Of a stretch of DNA of 64,000 bases, positions 59,392 through 64,000 are shown in pieces (positions within the stretch are counted from its first letter, which is position 1; each line of letters opens with the position of its first letter). The notes under the pieces are model-generated. The model searched no databases. It had not been told where the DNA came from and saw only the letters and a program-made list of their open reading frames with translations. Location of the stretch: contig JASXTE010000010.1 of NCBI GenBank assembly GCA_030280995.1, forward strand, positions 27,520,823 to 27,584,822, in the 5' to 3' direction. Both the position numbers and the translations under genes were made by a program. The stretch is from Hemileia vastatrix (Eukaryota; Basidiomycota; Pucciniomycetes; Pucciniales; Zaghouaniaceae).

Positions 59392-60447
59392 TTTAAGATT
59401 CTACTGAAATGAAGGAAAAGAGACAAAAATTAATTAGTCTTTATTTTTAATTTTTATTTAACAGAAATAAAAATAAAAATAAAAAAAATCTTTTTAGGAT
59501 AAAAATCAACTTAAATAAAATTAATAAAAAAAAATTTAAAACCAGGATAATGCAATCAACTGTAGAAATAAATTAGAATTTCTATTAATTTTTATTTTCA
59601 GGATTTAAATCAACTAATTTATTACCAGGATTTATTGTCAACTGAAATAATCAAATATGAATCTTTATTAATAAAAATTATTTTAACTGATTAATTAACT
59701 ACCAGGACTTAATGTCAACTGAAGTAATTTAAATATGAATTTTATTACTTAAAAAGATTTATTGGATTACCAGGACTCAAAGTCAACTGAAGTAATGAAA
59801 TGTTAATTATTTATTAAAAAAAATATAATTGTCAGGACAATTTGTCAACTGGAACAATTAATTAATCAGGACAAATGTCAACTGAAAAATTATAATAATT
59901 ATTTTATTTAATAAAATATTTTATTGTCAGGACAGTTTGTCAACTGGAACAATTAAAATTCAAATTAATCAGGACAATTGTCAACTGAAAAATGATAATA
60001 ATTAATATTAATATATACTTATTTTATTACCTCTGGGACTAAGAACAGTTATTGCTCTATTATGGTCAACCAGGAAAAATAAAAAAAAATATAATAATAA
60101 AATTAAATTCCAATTACCAGACACCTCCCCCTGCAAAATGAGCAAATTAATGCCACTTACAGAGTGCTGAGTAAAAGGAAATACGTAGCAAATGAAGAGT
60201 GAAGAGTAACCCACAAATAGTAATCACAATAATTACCACGATATATACAATCTTTAGTCAGTATATGAACTTAAGTTTTGGAGCGCGGTTCGATTCCCGT
60301 TCGCAGCAAAAACTTTTATCACGTGACGTATGACGTTCGTCGTTTTCTTGCCTCCACTCGTCTTTTACAGGTGCTTCTACGCCGATGGTCCTCTCGATTA
60401 CGCCTCAAGTAACATTGCGCCGTCGATATTTCGGAAAGGTTCCCAAT
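59392..60447 (-). other. Leader of the young Ty3 element with repeat array and tRNA-like segment
   Basis: The 1.06-kb untranslated leader contains about nine units of the type CCAGGACTTAATGTCAACTG spaced by about 25-70 bp (59544-59980). Further towards the LTR, 60275-60311 looks like the 3' part of a tRNA on the plus strand, with a perfect B-box GGTTCGATTCC at 60287-60297 and an end resembling CGCAGCA. The sense strand right after the LTR reads ATTGGGAACC, without the usual TGG start of a primer-binding site. Confidence 0.65.
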
Positions 60448-61267
60448 TGTCAAGGTATACTTTTTGTCTAGAAGATTTTGGTACGTAGTTCTACGAGGAT
60501 TTAAAAGGCTATAATGGGTTCTCAACAAATTTGTACGTATTTCTTAATTCAAGTTGAATTTTTTACTCAATAAAAGAGGTAGTTTTTAAAATATTAATAT
60601 AAATTATACTTTAGAATTACGCTATTGTAAATACTAATAATATAGAATATAAGAATAAGTGTTTAGTTGGTCATTGTTGTAATAAAATGAGTTGGTAAAA
60701 TAGAATGATCAAAAGACAACAAAAAGAGAGGCCTTTTATAGGCAAAGGAGAGACAAAGCACGGAAAACAAATTCTAAAAACAGTAGGAAAAGAGAGAGAA
60801 AAAGAACATTCCAGAAAAGTATTTCAAATAATAAAGTTATTCTAAAAAGAAGGCGTCAAAAAAGATGTATTTACAGAGTATGTCAGAAATACATCAATAT
60901 TTTTAATATTTACTGTAAATGTCAATTCCAAATAAGAAATTTGATTTATTTGTATATATTTAATATTATTTGAATATTTAAATCTTATTTTATCTTTGTA
61001 TTTTATTTTTTAAATATAAAGTTTTATTTTCCCAACCTGTCAATTGAGCACGGTGTTAGAGAAAATATAAGGGACAAAATTATAATTATAATTTTACTTA
61101 TTTATTTAATTAATTAATTTAATTTTAACATTCTGTAACTAGTTAATTTATAACTAATGTTAATGTAACTAAATGATAATTAAATAATAATTAAAGATGA
61201 TAAGGTGTGGCTTCATCCAGTAAATAATTACTTATTTCACTGGGTAAGTCTAGTAGCCTGGCTGACA
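60448..61267 (-). repeat. 5' LTR of the young Ty3 element
   Basis: 820 bp, nearly identical to the left copy. TGAGG follows at 61268-61272. Confidence 0.92.
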
Positions 61268-61272
61268 TGAGG

Positions 61273-61776
61273 TCAGAAAACCTCAAGCTGAGGTCAAAAG
61301 TAGACTCTCTAGAAGACATGGTAAGAAAAATAGAGTCCTTCCTTCAAGAGAAGAGTAAACCTCCTCCTCCAAAAGCCCTTCCACAACTGGCCCATCAGCA
61401 ACAAGAAGAGGTGGAAGTCTCAAAGTGGCAGTGGGATTGGCTGAACACCCATTGGGATTATCTGTCCCAACTGCAACAGCAACAAGTACCTCAGGCAGGT
61501 CCTTCAAGAAAAAATCAGTTCAACCAAACACCTTCTCACCCCTACCAAGGAGGAAGAAAGAGAAAAAACAACCACATCCAAGTCTTGCCCAAGCCATGGT
61601 AAGCCCCTATATTAAATCTCAAGTACTATTCCTTGTAACTGATTCAGTTCCTTCAGTTAATTCTGCAAGAGGAGATGAGACTGTGAGACCAGTAGAGGCC
61701 GAGAACAGTAGACAAATTGCTCAATATTCTAATGTATCTAATCCTTTGGTTTTATTTGCTACTTCAATGATAAATC
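61273..61776 (+). pseudogene. Ty3-III gag, continuation after the young insertion
   Basis: Both frames cut at 52508 resume here. The overlapping frame runs SENLKLRSKVDSLEDMVRKI, then SKWQWDWLNTHWDYL and HPYQGGRKRK, and stops after PKPW at 61602. The gag frame has a TAA near 61350 and is open again from about 61425 (MAVGLAEHPLG) to ATSMINP, where another LTR element interrupts it at 61777. Confidence 0.7.
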
Positions 61777-62884
61777 CAGTGTGGTAGCCTAAAGTTTAGT
61801 ATGGCACCTAAGTACGTAAATGGAGTTATTACGTCGTGCAAGATTGGTGTTATTATTTTTTTATAAAAGGGTTTTATTTAATTTATTTGTGTTTTAAATA
61901 TGAAGAAATTGGTCAAGAGCAAATGCCTATGCGAAAACAATTTATTTTACGGAGAAAACTTATTTTTACGGTCTTAAGAGTTTATAAGTATCAAGTCGAG
62001 TCACTCAAGAACCTTGGGAAATTTTCCCAGAATTTTTACTATTTTTATTATATTTTTAAATGAATTTTAAAGTTTTATAGAAATATTTACGTTTTTAGAA
62101 ATTACTTAACTTTGATGAATTTTCACGGGGTGATTAGAGCTGCGCAGACTACGAAAAATTAGTTTGGAATGTAAAGGGGAAGTGGCTCTATCATGTGTAA
62201 TTTTTCCAGATTTTTTATTATAGTTTTAAAGGTTCTAATTGAGTCCGCTTGGACTCCGTTTGGACTCCGCTTCGACTCCGTACGGGCTCCGGATTGACTC
62301 TGGGAGAGCTCTGGAGGGGAAAACTTAGGCGCGTGACTAGGAATACTTAAGCCCCTCTCAAACTCGAAATTGAGAGGGGGGACAGATCATACAGCTTAAT
62401 CATTAACCACCACGGTCTCATTTTTTATTACTCAACAAATTAAATAAGTTATAATACCCTTATAACATTTATTATTCTTACATAACATTTTAGAAATACA
62501 ATTCAAAAATTTAAATCACACTTCATATAGGGTATCTTTAGAAAGGTCTTCATCACTGGGACTTGATTATTGCTGTCTCATAAAAATTCAAATTATTATA
62601 AAAACATAAAAGTCAATCTTTTCAGATCTTTCACTGGTACACCTTAATTGTTGTTATCAGTATTTCTTTTATCAACAGCCACTTTCTTTAAATCTCAATA
62701 AGCGTTAATTATTTTAGAGTTTCATTATTTTCATCAATCAGATCCAAGTAGATTGGTTAGCTTAGTGATTTAGAATTCCCATTTTGTTATTTTTTATTGG
62801 AAGGATGGGGTTTTCAGCTAAATCCACATATCTCCTCCGGATTCTGCTTACAGCAAGGCGACTGTAAGAGTTTACCTTACCATA
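61777..62884 (+). repeat. 5' LTR of a fourth retrotransposon (Ty3-IV)
   Basis: It begins TGTGGTAGCC at the point where the Ty3-III gag breaks off and ends with TACCATA two bases before a primer-binding site. It contains a hairpin with 10-bp arms CCCCTCTCAA/TTGAGAGGGG at 62352-62379 and a string of short GACTCCG-type repeats at 62238-62300. The 3' LTR lies outside the window. Confidence 0.75.
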
Positions 62885-62886
62885 GT

Positions 62887-62903
62887 TGGCGCCCAACGTG
62901 GGG
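62887..62903 (+). other. Primer-binding site of Ty3-IV
   Basis: TGGCGCCCAACGTGGGG follows the LTR by two bases. The TGG start is the complement of a tRNA CCA end, and this sequence type is a standard primer-binding site in Ty3 and retroviral-like elements. Confidence 0.8.
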
Positions 62904-63060
62904 TTCAATTTCTCTAGCTTTCTTTAAAGACTTACTTGGATCAAGAACGTTATTAGCCTGCAAGAGGCTTATTTTCTGGAACTCTAATTGGATTTTTGTT
63001 ATTGGCCTGCAAGAGGCTTGTTATTTTATCGATTTTTAACGCTTTTCATTACTTATTGGG

Positions 63061-64000
63061 ATGTCTTCTTCTGCTGCTGCTTCTGGATCTTCTAACCCTC
63101 TTACTCCCTCAGTTAGAATTGTTTCTTGGGATGGCCCAAAGTTTGATGGGGAGGAGGTTAAATGGTTCATTAGCAGGTATGAAGCTGCTGCTGCTGTTGA
63201 TGGTGCTTCTCATGTGGATATGGTGAAGCAAGTTAGGTTTTTTATTGCTGATAGGGAGGTGGAAAAAGAGGTTATTGCTATGCAGGCATTCAAGGACAAG
63301 GATTGGGTTAAGCTTTCTAAAGCTATGATTGATAGATGGGGTGTTAGGTTTACTATGATGGACCTCAATAAAATTGTTGGAGACTGGCAAGCAAAAGGTG
63401 GAGTTTCTTCTATGGCTGACTTCAAAAAGCTCTGTGTTCAGTTTGATGAAGTGGTGGAATATCTCATACTGGTGGACGAGTTAGTGCATGAGAACCAAGC
63501 AAAAGATTTGTTTTGGACAGCATGCAGCAGGGATATTTGAATGGACGTCTTGAAGGATCTTTCAAGAAAAGATTTGATGAAGGAACTGCCTAATGGTGAG
63601 CAGAAACTGCCAGCTCTGGAGGTTATCAAAGAGAACATTCAGGCCCATCTAAAGTTATTAGCGTTGGACAAATATCAAGAGTCATGCACTCAATATGTTA
63701 GCAAGGTTAGCGAAGTTTTGGCCGAAAACAACGATATTATGGTCAAAGCCCAGGAGGCCAAGAAGGCTCAAATGGGATTACCTGCTGCTAAAGTTGAGGG
63801 TAATGTAGATAATAAGATGGTCGATCACCTGGCCGATTTAACTAAACAATTAAAAATATTTGTTCAAGAAACCCAGAAGGCCAACAAGGCCCCAATCGCT
63901 TCTTTGTCGACGTCAACTTCTTATCAGTCCAGAGGTTATGAACGTCGAAATTATAATGGAAATAATAATGGTAACCGCTTCCCAGGCAATGGGAGAAATG
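63061..64000 (+). pseudogene. Ty3-IV gag (partial, runs off right edge)
   Basis: It starts MSSSAAASGSSNPLTPSV at 63061, 157 bp after the primer-binding site. A typical gag N-terminal region follows (SWDGPKFDGEEVKWFISRYE, then DWVKLSKAMIDRWG). A TGA at 63538-63540 breaks the frame; it continues in the same frame (MDVLKDLSRKDL) to the end of the window through a Gln/Lys-rich region and an Arg/Asn/Gly-rich stretch. A CGA to TGA change would explain the stop. No zinc knuckle is reached before the edge. Confidence 0.75.

Larger units (their letters stand above)
52509..61267 (-). mobile_element. Young chromovirus-like Ty3 retrotransposon (8.76 kb)
   Basis: 820-bp LTRs at 52509-53328 and 60448-61267 (TGTCAAGG...GGCTGACA in plus orientation) differ at about seven sites by eye, about 99% identity. 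TGAGG at 52504-52508 and 61268-61272 is the 5-bp target duplication. Internally, on the minus strand: leader with repeats, gag-protease, pol, and a C-terminal chromodomain. It landed in the gag of a related element (Ty3-III) in opposite orientation. Two breaks are seen: a stop between protease and reverse transcriptase, and a 5-bp insertion in the integrase C-terminal part. Confidence 0.95.

Noticed and set aside
60275..60311. Complete tRNA gene
   Set aside because: Only the T-arm and 3' part can be seen; no matching acceptor 5' strand, D-arm or anticodon arm is found upstream.

Overview
The window is an AT-rich, intron-containing eukaryotic sequence that looks fungal, most likely from a basidiomycete of the rust type (Pucciniales). 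The reasons are very short introns (about 60-120 bp) with GTATGT/GTAAGT donors, Tnp2-type (Plavaka/CACTA-like) transposases with a Cys-rich N-terminal exon, and layered Ty3-type LTR retrotransposons. I cannot fix the genus. I see no ordinary host gene: almost everything is mobile DNA or genes that travel with it.

The central observation is a recurring gene set, read by comparing exons by eye. Four unrelated families occur twice: A, a Tnp2/Plavaka transposase; B, an uncharacterised family with two copies per set; C, a SNF2/Rad5-like helicase; and D, an uncharacterised family. Set 1 (1-15252) is D1(-), B1(-), A1(-), B2(+), C1(-); all look intact and D1 runs off the left edge. Set 2 (18246-42149) is A2(-), B3(-), C2(-), D2(+), B4(+); all five are decayed, largely by nonsense changes that C-to-T transitions can explain. 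In both sets a noncoding palindrome built from smaller palindromes lies just upstream of D (3021-4956 and 36073-36780). Intron positions and phases are shared between copies of a family.

Set 2 lies inside one 26.5-kb DNA transposon (18013-44524). It has roughly 37-bp terminal inverted repeats beginning CAC and a 6-bp target duplication (CACCCA), and it sits in the gag gene of an older Ty3 element (16759-18012 and 44531-49153). Taking it out with one duplication copy rejoins the gag reading frame. Its own transposase gene is split by a second Ty3 element (21337-29763, 807-bp LTRs, duplication GTATT); removing that also restores the frame.

From 49333 onward there is an LTR and leader of a relative of the older Ty3 element, whose gag (52215-52508 and 61273-61776) was split by a young, nearly complete chromovirus-like element (52509-61267, two 820-bp LTRs about 99% identical, duplication TGAGG). 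A further LTR retrotransposon begins at 61777 and runs off the right edge.

Inferred biology: sets 1 and 2 look like members of a family of large multi-gene DNA transposons that carry, besides a transposase, a chromatin/DNA translocase, a duplicated unknown protein, a second unknown protein and a nested-palindrome region. A separate oddity is a second reading frame overlapping the 5' part of gag that stays open in three diverged Ty3 copies.
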